The position numbers and the translations under genes were made by a program. Below, one piece after another: positions 53,393 through 64,000 of a stretch of 64,000 nt of DNA. Source of the stretch: Heloderma charlesbogerti (lineage: Eukaryota > Chordata > Lepidosauria > Squamata > Helodermatidae); assembly GCA_026122225.1 (NCBI GenBank), contig JANEZZ010000800.1:372001-436000 (forward strand), in the 5' to 3' direction. Below the pieces are notes generated by a model. That model searched no databases, had not been told where the DNA came from, and saw only the letters and a program-made list of their open reading frames with translations. How positions within the stretch are numbered: position 1 is the stretch's first letter; the number at the start of each line of letters is the position of its first letter.

Positions 53393-53599
53393 TGGTCAGA
53401 TTCCAGTTCATCATTCATTGTATTGTGTCATGAATAATGAAGTTGGTTATAATTTATTGCAGGTAAGCCTGCATATGATTCCGTTATATACGTTGTGCTT
53501 CATCGTGTTTCGTATTTATTTAAAACACCACCTCTACATCTATACTGAATCAGGAGCTTCAAATAAAGCTCCAATTTTTCTTTTTACAATACCAACTGA

Positions 53600-54240
53600 T
53601 AGTTCCTTACATGTTTGTAAGACTGCTCGGGTTACTGCAAAGCCTATGATGAAGATGTCCAGTGCCAAAGGAGAACATGACTACAAACAACGGGCCGGGT
53701 TCAGATGGGAAGGAGCCCTTCTGTTCACACAAGGCACTGAGATCCAGCGGGGGAGGAAGGGGAAAGTGATCTTCACCTGTTCCCGCCGTATTGTCCCTCG
53801 CGGTTCTCCAGAAGGTCCCCCACCCCTCTCGAGTGCTTTTCGGGGGCTGCAACGGGAAGGAGAAGTGCAAGGACCGCCTCCATATCCACCTCCTCCAGTA
53901 CAAGTGCCAAGTGCTACTACTGCTCCAACCTGTACTTTCTGCATCCTTGAATCCTAGAGGAGAGTGAAGCCGGGGCAAGCTTTCCATTTATACTGATATA
54001 CAAGACCTCAGGCCTTCAATGGAGCAAAGTCTCGTCTGCCTCATCACCTCCTGACCATCCTGAAACCACAAGGTTTCTTCTGAGACTCTGAAGATTATCT
54101 TGCGTCATTAAGTCTTTCAGCTTCTCCCAGCTATAGATGGCCAGTATTTCTCTGTGGGCTGCTGTTGCTGGAGCAGAAGGACAAACACAAGATGCTCCCC
54201 CCAGTGGGGAAAAAGCAGATAAAATACAGGTTAGTTTAAA
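53600..54240. other. GC-rich intergenic segment, unidentified
   Basis: A + strand frame stays open to 53957 and reads a proline-rich, low-complexity peptide (PPPYPPPPVQ). Composition is much higher in G and C than the flanks. I recognise neither a gene nor a repeat. It may be part of an insertion or an unrecognised retroelement end. Confidence 0.35.
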
Positions 54241-54280
54241 TGTCATAATTAACCAGACCTGTCATCATTAGTCCCTTTGT

Positions 54281-57235
54281 ATGTATGTATGTATGTATGT
54301 ATTTATTTATTAAATTTATTAATCGCCCATCTGGCTGGTCACCCAGCCACTCTGGGCGATGTACAGCATATAATAAAACAGTTTAAAACAATAAAATTCT
54401 ACAATAAAAACATTTTCTAAAATACCCTAACCCACCCCAAATGCCTGCCTGAACAACCACGTTTTTAATACACGGCGGAAGCTCATTAAAGAGGGGGCAT
54501 GACGGAGTTCCTTAGGGAGGGAGTTCCACAGAGTGGGGGCCACCACAGAAAAGGCCCTCTCGTCCCCATCAGTCTAGCTGTCCTGACCGATGGCACAGAG
54601 AGAAGGCCATCCGAGGCTGATCTTGTTAAGCAGCCTGTCTGGTGTTGCTGGAGGCGCTCCTTAAGATAGGCTGGGCTGGAACCATATAGGGCTTTAAATG
54701 TCAAAACTAACACCTTGAATTTGGCCTGGAAAACAACTGGTAAGCAGTGCAACTCCTTCAGCACTGGAGTGATGTGATCTCACCAGCGGCTGCCTTTAAT
54801 CAGGTGAGCTGCCGCGTTCTGTACCAGCTGCAGCTTCCGAACCATCTTCAAGGGTAACCCCACGGAGAGCACATTACAGTAGTCTAAATGAGAGGAGACC
54901 AGGGCATGTAGTACCGATGGGAGCAGATGGTCAGGAAGGAAGGGGCGCAGCCGCCGTATCAGATGGAGTTGATACAGTGCTGTCTGGCTCACAGCTGACA
55001 CCTGAGCCTCCATGGACAGCTGGGAGTCCAAAATGACCCCCAGGCTGTGGACCTGGTCTTTCAAGGGTAGCCGTACCCATTCAACACTAGGTCAACATCC
55101 CCCAGCCTCCTCTTGTCTCCCACCAAAAGTACCTCAGTCTTGTCAGGGTTCAGCGTCAGCTTATTCCTCCCCATCCAGCCACTCACTGTCTCCAGACATT
55201 TGGACAGGGATTCTACGGCCAACCTTGGTGAAGATTTGAACGAGAGGTAGAGCTGCGTGTCATCCGCATACTGATGACACCGCACCCCAAACCTCCTGAT
55301 GATAGCCCCCAGCGGCTTCACATAGATGTTAAATAGCATTGGGGAGAGGATGGAACCCTGTGGCACCCCACAAGTGAGTGGCCACGGGTTTGAAACCTCT
55401 CCCAGTGCTCCCCTCTGGTACTTGCCAGAGAGGAAGGACCGGAACCACCGCAATACAGTGTCTCCAATGCCCAACCCCTCCAGGCAGTCCAGGAGGATAC
55501 CGTGGTCAACGGTATCAAAAGCTGCTGAGAGGTTGAGAACAAGGAAGGGGCATTCACCCCTGTCCAGAGCCCGCCTCATATCATCCACCAAGGCGACCAA
55601 GGTCATTTCTGTCCCATACCCAAGCCTGAAGCCTGACTGAAATGGGTCTAGATAATCGGTTTCTTCCAAGTGTGCCTTCAACTGCATCGCCACCACCCGC
55701 TCAATCACATTGCCCAAAAATGGCAGATTTGAGACTGGGCGAAAGTTGTTCAGGACTTGGGGATCCAAGGAGGGCTTCTTTAAGAGCGGTCTTATCCCTG
55801 CCTCCTTGTGAGCTGATGGCATCACTCCCTCCTCAAGGGAGGCGTTCACCACCGCATAATGAGCCAAGATGGGCAAGGATCAAGTAAGCAGGTGGTCGGC
55901 CTTACAGATGAAAGCACCTTGTCCACTTCATCTGAAGGAAGAAGCTGGAACCGATCCCACAAAACCGGTTTGCCACAGGCCGCCTCTTGCTTACTAACTG
56001 TATCCACAGCGTGCGGAGTAACACTCCTTATCCGATCAATTTTATCTGCAAAGTGCCTTGCCAAGGCCTCACAGGAGGCCTTAGAATGCTCCAGTGGTTC
56101 CGGAGCCACAGGACCGACCAGGCTCCAGACCACTTGGAACAGCCTCCTGGGACAGCACTCTGCAGACATGATAGAGGCAGCATAATATTCCTTTTTTGCT
56201 GCCTTCACCGCCATGTGATAGGTTGAAGATACAGCTCTAGCCTGTGTCTGATCGTCTTTAGAGCGAGACTTCTGCCACTGGCACTCTAGCCGTCTCACCT
56301 CCTGTTTCGGAGCTCCTAACTGCGGATTGAACCATGGTGCAGTCCGAGCCCTGTTCAGGGGGAGAGGGCGTTTCGGAGCCACCCAATCTAATGCCCCCGT
56401 GATTACGGCATTCCAGCCACCCACCAGGGTCTCGACCGAGTGGCCGTTGGCATGCTCCAGAGAATCCCCAAGTGCATTCAGGAATCCTTACGGATCCATA
56501 AGACGCCTGGGGTGGACCATTTTAATGGGTCCTCCACCCCTGCGGAGGGGTTGTGGAACCGAGAAGTCTAACATCACCAGATAGTGATCTGACCATGACA
56601 AGGGGGGGTGGAAATACCCCCGACTTCCAGATCACTCCCTGCTTCTCCAGAAACAAACACAAGGTCTAGTGCATGACCGGCTACATGGGTGGGCCCAGTT
56701 AGAATATGGTGCAGCTCCCAGGACGCCATGGTCTCCATGAAGTCCCGAGGTGCTCCTGTGAGGATGGCCTCTGAATGTACATTGAAGTCCCCCAACACCA
56801 ATAAGTTAGGGGACTGCACACACACATCAGAGACCACCTCAAGCACCTTGGCCAGGGAGTCAGTCATGCAGTGGGGTGGACAGTACACAAGCAGAATCCC
56901 CAGACTGCTCTTCGGGCCCAACCTCCAGTACATGCACTCAGCAACCTTGGTCTCCTGGAGAGGGGGTCTGGTGAAGACCAAGGACTCTCAGTAGATAACA
57001 GCCACTGCCCTCCCCGATCCCCAGCCCTCGGCTGCTGTGCATACAAAAATCCAGCTGGACACATGGCCGCAAGAGCTGGAGCAGCAGCCTCGGCCAGCCA
57101 GGTCTCCGTAATACATGCCAGGTCTGCACCCCCATCCAGAATCATGTCATGGATGAGGGAGGTTTTCTGGGTAACAGACCTGGCATTGCAGAGCAGCAAA
57201 CATAGGCCAGAAGATGGAGTCACAGCCACACTTTG
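54281..57235 (-). mobile_element. L2-type LINE, near full length but broken
   Basis: About 2.95 kb on the minus strand. In order are an endonuclease start ([15 protein letters not shown]), endonuclease middle (LVLGDFNVHSE, HALDLVF, then SDHY after a frameshift), an APWFN-type linker region, reverse transcriptase, and a C-terminal LKELHCLPVVF block. A 3' UTR ends in ATGT/ATTT microsatellite at 54281-54312. Several frameshifts split it. In the reverse transcriptase, [15 protein letters not shown] and [13 protein letters not shown] are intact, but the motif A residue is Asn ([12 protein letters not shown]) where L2 proteins have Asp. Confidence 0.85.
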
Positions 57236-57246
57236 GCCACACTTGC

Positions 57247-57306
57247 TGGGAATGATGGGAGTTGTAATCCCACACATGTGGAGGCCACCAGGTTGGCGAA
57301 GGGTAC
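57247..57306. mobile_element. Half of a hAT-type MITE
   Basis: The end gatgggagttgtaatccc to accaggttggcgaaggg matches the right half of the MITE at 44462-44601. It abuts the 5' end of the L2 copy. Confidence 0.5.
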
Positions 57307-57369
57307 ATTATATCAAGTTCCCCCAACAATCTCACCCATTAAATGGTGCAAATTCAAATGGACAATAAA

Positions 57370-58118
57370 TAAGAGTCAAAAGTGAAAGTTGGATCCTGTC
57401 CAAGTGATTGTATGTTTTGACTCCTAAATCATTTCAGTTTCCTTGGAGATGGCATGAGATTTAAGAGAAAAAAAAGGGTTTGATGCTAATTTGGATGCAG
57501 GAGGCATCTTAGGGTGCAGGGTGGTGGAATAAGGCCTAGAAGAAGTCTTTCATGTCGCCATTTGTCAGGATGCACATCTGAAAACAGTCAGTTTTCGTCC
57601 CCTTGGCTTGAATTCAATATAATTTCTTTTTAAAACTCTCCATTTTGTATTCACCAGTGCTTCTCTTTCATATCTTACACAGACATCAATATAGGTATTT
57701 TCTTTCTCTCTCCCCACTCCCACCCACTCAGGCTGGGAAACATTCACATTTTATTATCATCTTCATTATAAGTTTTGATTCCACTGGACTGAGATTTGCC
57801 TTGCGCTTCGATGGCACCATCTTTTCTGGGCTATTGCTTCCAAATCATTTCTAAAATACCCAAATTGTGCAACTAAAACACACATTGCCTGCTCATTGAA
57901 ACTAAATAGAACAGGCACATGCACCGCCAATAATTCATGCAAATATAAATTCATCTGGGGAAAATAGCTAGCTGGTGATTAAATCAGCTGGATCAAATTA
58001 GACCCCCTTTTAAAAGGGCACATTTGAGAATTGTGTATTCCTTGAGGGCCTTTGAAATACTAGTCCCATCTTTTGTGTGCTCCCGCAATAATGCACGGCA
58101 AAGACTTAGGGGGTGTTT
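57370..58118. other. Unique-looking spacer between two L2 copies
   Basis: No repeat or gene recognised in 57370-58118. Short open frames on both strands have no family similarity that I can see. Confidence 0.5.
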
Positions 58119-58120
58119 CC

Positions 58121-59789
58121 AGAAAACAACTGGTAACCAGTGCAATTCCTTCAGCACTGGAGTGATGTGGTCTTGCCGATGGCTGCCTTTAATCAGGTGG
58201 GCCGCCATGTTCTGCACCAGCTGCAACATCTGAACTGTCTTCAGGGGTAACCCCACAAAGAGTGCATTACAGTAGTCTAGCCGAGAGGAGACAGGGCATG
58301 AACTACTGATGGGAGCAGATGGTTAGGGAGGTAGAAGCACAGCCACCATATCAGATGGAGTTGGTACAGTGCTGCCTGGCTCACGGCTGACACCTGAGCC
58401 CCCATGGACAGCTGGGAGTCTAAAATGACCCCCAGGCTGTGGACCTGGTCCTTCAGGGACAGCCACATCCCATTCAGCACCAGGTCAACCTCCACCAACC
58501 TCCCCTTGTCTCCCACAAAAAGTACTTTGGTTTTGTTGGGGTTCAGTTTCAGCTTATTCCTTCCCATCCAGCCAATCACTGACTCCAAACACTTGGACAG
58601 GGTTTCTACAGCCAACCTTGGCAAGGATTTAAATGAGAGGTAGAGTTGCATGTCATCCACATACTGGTGACACTGCACCCCAAACCTCCTGATGATAGCT
58701 CCCAGCAGCTTCACATTGATGTTAAATAACATCAGAGAGAGAACAGAATGCTGTGGCACCCCACAAGTGAGCATCCAAGGGTCTGAAGTCTTCTCCCCCA
58801 GACCTACCTTCTGGTACCTGCCAGAGAGGAAGGAATGGAATCACCATAATATGGTATCCCTTATGCCCAACCCTCCAGGCAGTCCAGGAGGATAACATGG
58901 TCAACGGTATCAAAAGCTGCCGAGAGACTGAGAAGAACAAGGAAGGAGCATTTGCCCCTATCCAGAGCCCTCCTCATATCATCCACCATGGCGACCAAGG
59001 TCATTTCTGTCTCATGCCCAGGCCTGAAGCCTAATTGAAATGAATCTAGATAATTGGCTTCTTCGAAGTGTGCCTCAACTGCAACACCACCACCCTCTCA
59101 ATGAGCCAAGATGGGCAAGGTTCAAGTAAGTAGGTGGTTGGCCTTAAAGATGAAAGCATCTTGTCCACTTCCTCAGAAGGAAAAAGCGTGAACCAATCTC
59201 ACACAACCCGTCTGCCACTGGCCACTGTTCACTAACTGTATCCACAGCACACAGAATATATAGCATTCCTGATCCGATCGATTTCATCTGCAAAGTGCTT
59301 TGCAAACTCATCACAGGGCATTAGAATGCTTCATTGGTTCCGGAACAACTGGGCCAACCAGGTTCCAAACTACTTGGAACAGCCTCCTGGGACAGTGCTC
59401 TGCAGATGCAATAGAGGCAGCATAAAAATTCTTTTTTGCTGCTTTTATCACCACGTGGTAGGCTGAAGCTACAGCTCTAACCTCCGTTTGATTGTCTTCA
59501 GAGTGAGATTTCTTTGACCGGTGCTCTAGATGTCTCACCTCCCGCTTCAGAGCTCACAGCCATGGAGTGAACCATGGTCCACTCTGAACTGGCCGTTTGC
59601 ATGCTCCAGAGAATCCTGAAGTGCAGTCAGGAATCCATTTGGATCCATAAGACGCCTGGGGCAGACCATCTTAATGGGTCCTCCATCCCTGCGGAAGGGT
59701 TGTGGAACCAAGAAGTCCAGCCCCACTGGGTAGTGATCTGACCATGACAAGGGGGTGGTGGATATACCCCCGACTCCCCGATCACTCCC
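58121..59789 (-). mobile_element. Second L2-type LINE copy, truncated
   Basis: Same orientation and family as 54281-57235, corresponding to its 54730-56630 part. It lacks about 150 bp of the reverse-transcriptase N-terminal part (junction near 59098) and both ends. It has more stops. HQYVDDMQLYLSF replaces the usual [13 protein letters not shown], and the motif A Asp codon is also lost here. Confidence 0.8.
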
Positions 59790-60169
59790 AACGTCTTAAT
59801 CTATCCTATGCTAAACTAAGGCCTAAAACCACTAACCACCTCTCCATATCCCCAGGAGATGTTTTATCTAAGAAATCAAATCCCTCTCTCTCCCTTCTCT
59901 CCTCAAACCACCTCTTTTAACTCACTCTCTCCCACTCTAACTCCCCCTCCCATCAGCATTCTCACTGACCAATCACACGGCCCCAGACACTCAGCCACTC
60001 ACACTGTTCCATACATTCTCACACTCCCACCAAGCAACCTACAATGTATGGAGAAGCCATAAACTCTTAACACTGTGGTTAAACAAATAAAACCATGGGG
60101 CAGTTCCATCAGTCCTAACGCTTTGTTACTGGCAGTAAGCGCTCTAAGCTACAATATGCAGGTATGTTT

Positions 60170-60287
60170 TGTGTTTTGGTCACACACCTTTTCCTTTGGC
60201 TTCACACACCATTGGAATGAGGCCCCCAAGACCTTCTCTGAAATGGAATTCAGCCCTGGGCAGAAAGAGGTTCCCCACCCCTGTGTT
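60170..60287. mobile_element. MITE right-end fragment
   Basis: The end cagccctgggcagaaagagg to ttccccacccctg is related to the terminal region of the element at 39904-40233. No left partner is found. Confidence 0.4.
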
Positions 60288-60442
60288 ACACTGTAAGGAA
60301 CGGTGAGTAAGAAAAATACAGGGTGCTGTGTGTAAATTCGAGTGGACTATAAAAAGGTGTTGAGAATGGTCTCATGAAAAGTGATTCCTTGGTGTGGGGT
60401 GGGTGGGAAAGTCACTTTTTTCAGGGATAAGTCAGAAACAAC

Positions 60443-60919
60443 TAGGGGTGTACAGATTCCCCACCATCCGTTCTGGTGGGGAATCCGCCCGGGGGGGGGG
60501 AGGTAATCTGTTCCTCCCCTCGCAGAATCCTCTGGAGTGGCTCCACTCCGTGAGGATTCTGCAGAGCTGCCCAGCTTGAGGGCCGCTTACCTGACCCATT
60601 CGCCTCCACACCGATCGCCATGTTGATTTAAAAAATGGCAATCAGCAGGATATGCCCATAGACTTATACACAAAATAGAGCCATGAATCTTGCATATAAG
60701 TCTATGGGTACATCCTGCCGATCTCCATTTCTTTTTTTAAAAAAATGGTGATCAGTGCAGAGGCGAACGGCTTTGGTTAAGCAAGCAGCTGAGAGCCGTT
60801 CCGCACAGTATCCTCCTGGAGTGGAGGTAAGTGGGGCCACCCCACCACGGATTCCGGAGGCCAGATTCCAAAGAATCCAGCCTCATTTGAATCTGTGGCG
60901 GATTTCTCTAACATCCCTA
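60443..60919. mobile_element. Non-autonomous hAT element with 33-bp inverted core (477 bp)
   Basis: A perfect 8-bp target duplication GAAACAAC (60435-60442 and 60920-60927) flanks ends TAGGGGTGTACAGATTCC and, reversed, TAGGGATGTTAGAGAAATCC. The core carries 33-bp inverted arms (60636-60668 and 60695-60727, centred on cccatagacttata). The right 60 bp match the left ends of the elements at 16456 and 51328, so this copy is in the opposite orientation. Confidence 0.9.
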
Positions 60920-60929
60920 GAAACAACCC

Positions 60930-61735
60930 TTCCATGAAGAGAACAGGTTTTCTACTAGGAGAAGCAATCTAACACCATATGTGGTATTCCACTTCCTAAG
61001 AAGCCTTCTCTGCTGTGGCACCCTGCTTGTAGAATGCCCTCCCCTTGGAGGCCCAATTGGCGCAGACATTGGCTTCATTTTGTCACCAAGTAACAACATG
61101 GCTTTTTACCAAAGCCTTTGAGGACTAAATGCATTCCCTAAAGGAGCACACTGTTTTAACTGTGTTATCGTTTTAGATTTTAATTGGTATTAGCTTGTTC
61201 AATGGTTGAATATGTTTTTAGCTGTTTAAATTATTTAGGGTGCAATCCTATGGCTGCTAGTCAGTCGCTAGATGGCCATAGGATATGTTGGTACCCTGAG
61301 AACTGACCTTCCCCCCTCCCTCAAGGCAGCGTGGAATGGCCCCATGCTCAGAGCTTGGAAGAGGAACACAGAGCAGTGAAATCGGGGCGTTCCTGAGAGC
61401 ATTCCAGGGCGGGGAAGGTGGACATGCCGGTACAGTACATCCAACATGTTGTCTGGCAGCCACCTCCCCCACTCCTCCTTCCCGCAGCTAGACAGCTGAA
61501 ATCGGCTGTATAGCCTCAAATGCAGGGTGGCTGAAGTGAGGCGGGGACGATCCCCTCCACACTTCTCCTGCCCTGCATTAGATAGGTGGTCGCCTCTGAG
61601 TTTGAAGGTGGCTGCCGATCCCAGTAGGATTGCTGCCTTATAGTTTTATACTGCTTAAATGGATTTTATCTGTATGCCGCCCTGAGATCTTAATGATATA
61701 GAGTGGGATATAAATGTTTTAAATAAAATAAATAC
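60930..61735 (+). mobile_element. LINE 3' end, split by a TTA-flanked MITE
   Basis: The left part (60930-61237) has gtggcaccctgcttgtagaatgccctccc and a UTR rich in tgtttta. The right part (61641-61735) continues with tatactgcttaaatgg, tatgccgccctgagatct and the aaataaaataaata end. The element at 61238-61637 lies between. Confidence 0.65.
61238..61637 (+). mobile_element. TTA-flanked MITE, member 2 (400 bp)
   Basis: It is flanked by TTA (61235-61237 and 61638-61640). The ends gggtgcaatcctatgg and, reversed, ggcagcaatcctactgg are inverted repeats. It resembles the element at 50285 in reverse orientation along its whole length, including the ctagacagctgaaatcggct and ctgccctgcattag segments. No transposase. 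Confidence 0.75.
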
Positions 61736-62084
61736 ATATATTTAATTTTTAAAAGAAACAAGATTCTAGCCATTAGGGTTGCAAAGAGTTGCCTGAAAGA
61801 ATGTGAACAATGGCTGCTGAAATCTCAGAGCCATTGGCCTGGTGAGGCTACAGTTACTTGCATAGTTCTTTGACCCTATGACTAGAAAAATCAGGATGAA
61901 TTATGCAAATATTTCAAGATATATTTAGTGCTAAATGTTTTGGCTTCCACCTTCATCAGTAGCTGTGATGTTGAATGGATACCAAGAGTGGTAGCTTGGA
62001 ATGCTGGGAAATGAAAACTCCTAAGAACTAAAAACAACAACAAACAAACAAAAAACCCACCCAGAGGTGTGAATGGTATGAAGT

Positions 62085-62087
62085 TTA

Positions 62088-62118
<31 letters not shown>

Positions 62119-62390
62119 GCCCAATAGCCGAAGCTCTCTGGGCAGTTCACAAAAATTAAATCCAAGCAACACACAATAAAACAATTTAAAATATACAGAA
62201 CATTAAAACCACAATATAACAATACAACCACAATAAAACCTAGCAGCAGTGCAGGAGTTTAAAATACAGATTTAAAACAGCAAAGATAAAAATTTAGAAA
62301 GCTAAAATGCTAAAATGCCTGGGAAAATAAAAAGGTCTTCACCTGGCGCCGAAAGGAATACAATGTAGGCGTTTATGACTTGTCCTCCAG
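62085..62390 (-). mobile_element. LINE 3' end fragment (antisense)
   Basis: It starts with a (TTTA)n tract at 62085-62110. Then tatgccgcccaatagccg and gctctctgggcagttcac, and an A/C-rich stretch, form the 3' end common to many squamate L2-type copies. It runs up to the Penelope-like element. Confidence 0.6.
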
Positions 62391-62394
62391 GTTA

Positions 62395-63740
62395 AGGCTA
62401 TACAGATTAAGAGTTCTGAGTCCGTAGATCCAGAAGTTTTCTGTCAAGCGTATCAGTGTCCTTTCTTCAGTTGGAAGCCTTTTTAAGTCTGGGAGATGTA
62501 TGTGTAGGTGAGTTTAAAAGCCTTGCAACGTGCTGCATTAGTTTCCTTTTGTAAGAACTGCAGATTTGCTGTTACGAAATATTGTTAAGTCCAAGGAAGT
62601 TTTCCCTACATATTGCATTTGGCTTTTCTTTCTTTTTTACATTCAATTTCATAAATCACATTAATGGAAGTGCATGTTACTGATTGTCTAATAGGGGAGG
62701 TTTTGTTAGTAACTGTGCTCTTAAAAGAAGTGGTTTATTGGAGATACCTGCAGGTAATGCAATGGGCCGATCTACAATGGTGTGAACCTCAGTTGCAAAT
62801 ACGTTTAAGTGCTGCTTTAACTAGTAATTTACATAAATTGGGTGGTTTTCCGAACACAATGCATAGTGGAGGATTAACGACTTCCGTTAAATGAGCACTA
62901 TAGGATTTAATACGGCAACTACCTTTCATAATCTGGAGGTAGTTTGGTGGTCTGCAACAAATGGAATGCAATTTTCTTTTGAAGAGTCGCTTCATAAAGA
63001 AGGGTATCCCTGGATATTATTGATGCTCAGTTGATATTGTAGTCAGTCATGGTACTAGGGTATCCATATTGTTGCAGATGTTCTTCAAGTTCTTTACATC
63101 TTTTTGAGAATTTTTCATCATTATTGCAAATGTGTCTTATCCTAAGAGCCAAACTATAGGTAATGTTCCCCTTTGGCTGGTTCAGATGACATGACTTGTA
63201 GTTAAGGTACAGGTGGGAATCTGTAAGTTTACAATATAGGTCTGTGAAAATGTGATGGTTTTCAGTGGTTAAGGGACAGCCAGGAATGGTAATTTTGGGT
63301 TTCCAGTTGTGGAGTTGCTGATAAACTTTATCCTTGGGTGGATGTTTAATGTTGATAAACGTAGTAAAATTCTCCAAGCTATCCCTTCTATAGTCCCAGA
63401 TGACAAACATGTCATATACGTAATGCCACGATATGCTGTGCTTTTAGGTGGAAGTTCTGCCAATAGTTTTTTTTTTAGTCACCCCATAAATAGATTGTCA
63501 TATGATGTCTTTCAGTCTTCAGAAGGAAATCTTTAGTGTCCTTAATATATGAAGGAAAGTTATGGACTAATATTGATTTATGGAGTCAATACATAGTGAG
63601 ATTCGTTCAGTGACAGTATTGTTGCATGAAATAATAGGTCACCCTGGGTTGTTTTTTGTATGGATCTTTGCTGAATTTCTAATTGAATTTGATATCCAGG
63701 TCTTTTTAAGGTAGGAATTGGAGAGAGGATTGTTTATTTG
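62395..63740 (-). mobile_element. Penelope-like element, truncated, with GIY-YIG remnant
   Basis: Penelope-like elements couple a telomerase-like reverse transcriptase to a GIY-YIG endonuclease. On the minus strand the order is a remnant near 63550 (LSFIY-GH type), a YDNLFMG block, the active-site region YVYDMFVIWD (63430 to 63400), then IPGCPLTT, FTDLYCKLTDSHLYL and ALRIRHICNN. Next comes a decayed endonuclease: QYVGKT near 62615 and WIYGLRTLNLY near 62420. The active site is normally Y-x-D-D; here the first Asp is Tyr. Part of the reverse transcriptase is also missing between the first two blocks. Confidence 0.8.
63027..63410 (-). pseudogene. Penelope-like reverse transcriptase fragment
   Basis: 127 codons open, beginning two codons after the mutated active site and covering the C-terminal third of the reverse transcriptase and the linker (CKELEEHLQQYGYPSTM). 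The conserved CTDLYCK-type strand reads FTDLYCKLTDSH. The frame ends before the endonuclease. Confidence 0.8.
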
Positions 63741-63944
63741 CTCTGTTGTTAGTCTATCTCCATGATTTCATTTCAATATCTGAGAACAATTCTCAGATAT
63801 TAAAATAAAACCTTGGGTGTTAAAATATGTTATTCCCTCGAAATTATTAAATGCTTAGTCATCAGCTCCTTGCCTTTGAGTCCACAGAGAAAGATTCTCA
63901 CTCTTAACCATTAAAATCTTCATGCTGGGAGGGACACCAGGAGA

Positions 63945-64000
63945 TATGAACATAGAGTTGCCTTATACTGACCATGGTACATCTCGCTGGGAACTGTCTA
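63945..64000 (-). mobile_element. LINE 3' end fragment cut by the window edge
   Basis: gaacatagagttgccttata and tggtacatctcgctgggaac resemble a widely dispersed squamate repeat that starts GGAACATAGGAAGCTGCC. The class is likely CR1 or a related LINE; only 56 bp are visible. Confidence 0.5.

Noticed and set aside
56864..57277. Separate 137-codon gene on the minus strand
   Set aside because: It is the broken endonuclease start of the L2-type LINE; its first codons come from an adjacent MITE fragment.
50250..64000. Exons of MTNR1A or another neighbour gene
   Set aside because: The neighbour is known from mammals, but no receptor-like transmembrane frame or splice-bounded exon is visible here.
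1..64000. CRISPR arrays, bacterial operons, riboswitches or phage modules
   Set aside because: The sequence has vertebrate introns, poly(A) signals and retroelements. The repeats seen are microsatellites and MITE cores, not spaced direct repeats of CRISPR type.

Overview
The window is a piece of vertebrate nuclear DNA, most likely from a squamate reptile (lizard or snake). It carries the 3' two thirds of one large gene, the giant protocadherin FAT1, on the + strand, followed by about 14 kb of repeat-rich flanking DNA. FAT1 is identified by reading 20 GT-AG bounded exons (6039-49373) that join in one uninterrupted frame of 9444 nt (3147 codons plus stop). The order is cadherin repeats, a juxtamembrane region, EGF, laminin G, four more EGF modules, one membrane span and a proline-rich cytoplasmic tail ending in the PDZ ligand HTQV. 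The order, the 4068-nt exon and the tail sequence match FAT1 rather than FAT2, FAT3 or FAT4. The promoter and the exons for roughly the first 1400 or more residues lie upstream of the window.

Layout: 1-6038, tail of an intron with CR1 and L2-like LINE debris; 6039-28936, cadherin exons including the 4.07-kb exon at 9356-13423; 28937-36506, EGF/LamG/EGF/transmembrane exons; 36507-49373, cytoplasmic exons separated by a 10.9-kb intron; 49374 to about 50250, 3' UTR with several AATAAA signals; 50250-64000, intergenic DNA with no recognisable host gene.

The squamate assignment is inference from the repeats. A BovB (RTE) LINE 3' end, CR1 3' ends, L2-type LINEs, MIR-like tRNA SINEs, a Penelope-like element with a GIY-YIG remnant, a DIRS-type tyrosine-recombinase retroelement and many hAT and TTA-flanked MITEs sit together in 64 kb. 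That mixture, with BovB, is typical of lizards and snakes rather than birds, crocodiles or mammals.

I found no new defence, metabolic or mobile 'system'. The observations most worth following are: a decayed copy of the LamG exon inside a downstream FAT1 intron (33009-33204); three hAT MITEs that share their outer 60 bp but carry unrelated palindromic cores (16456-17106, 51328-51706, 60443-60919); a 0.4-kb foldback (20744-21152) and a perfect-stem hairpin MITE (18511-18772) that must be transcribed in FAT1 pre-mRNA; a TTA-flanked MITE family present twice; and internally deleted DIRS and Penelope copies that each lost a catalytic residue.
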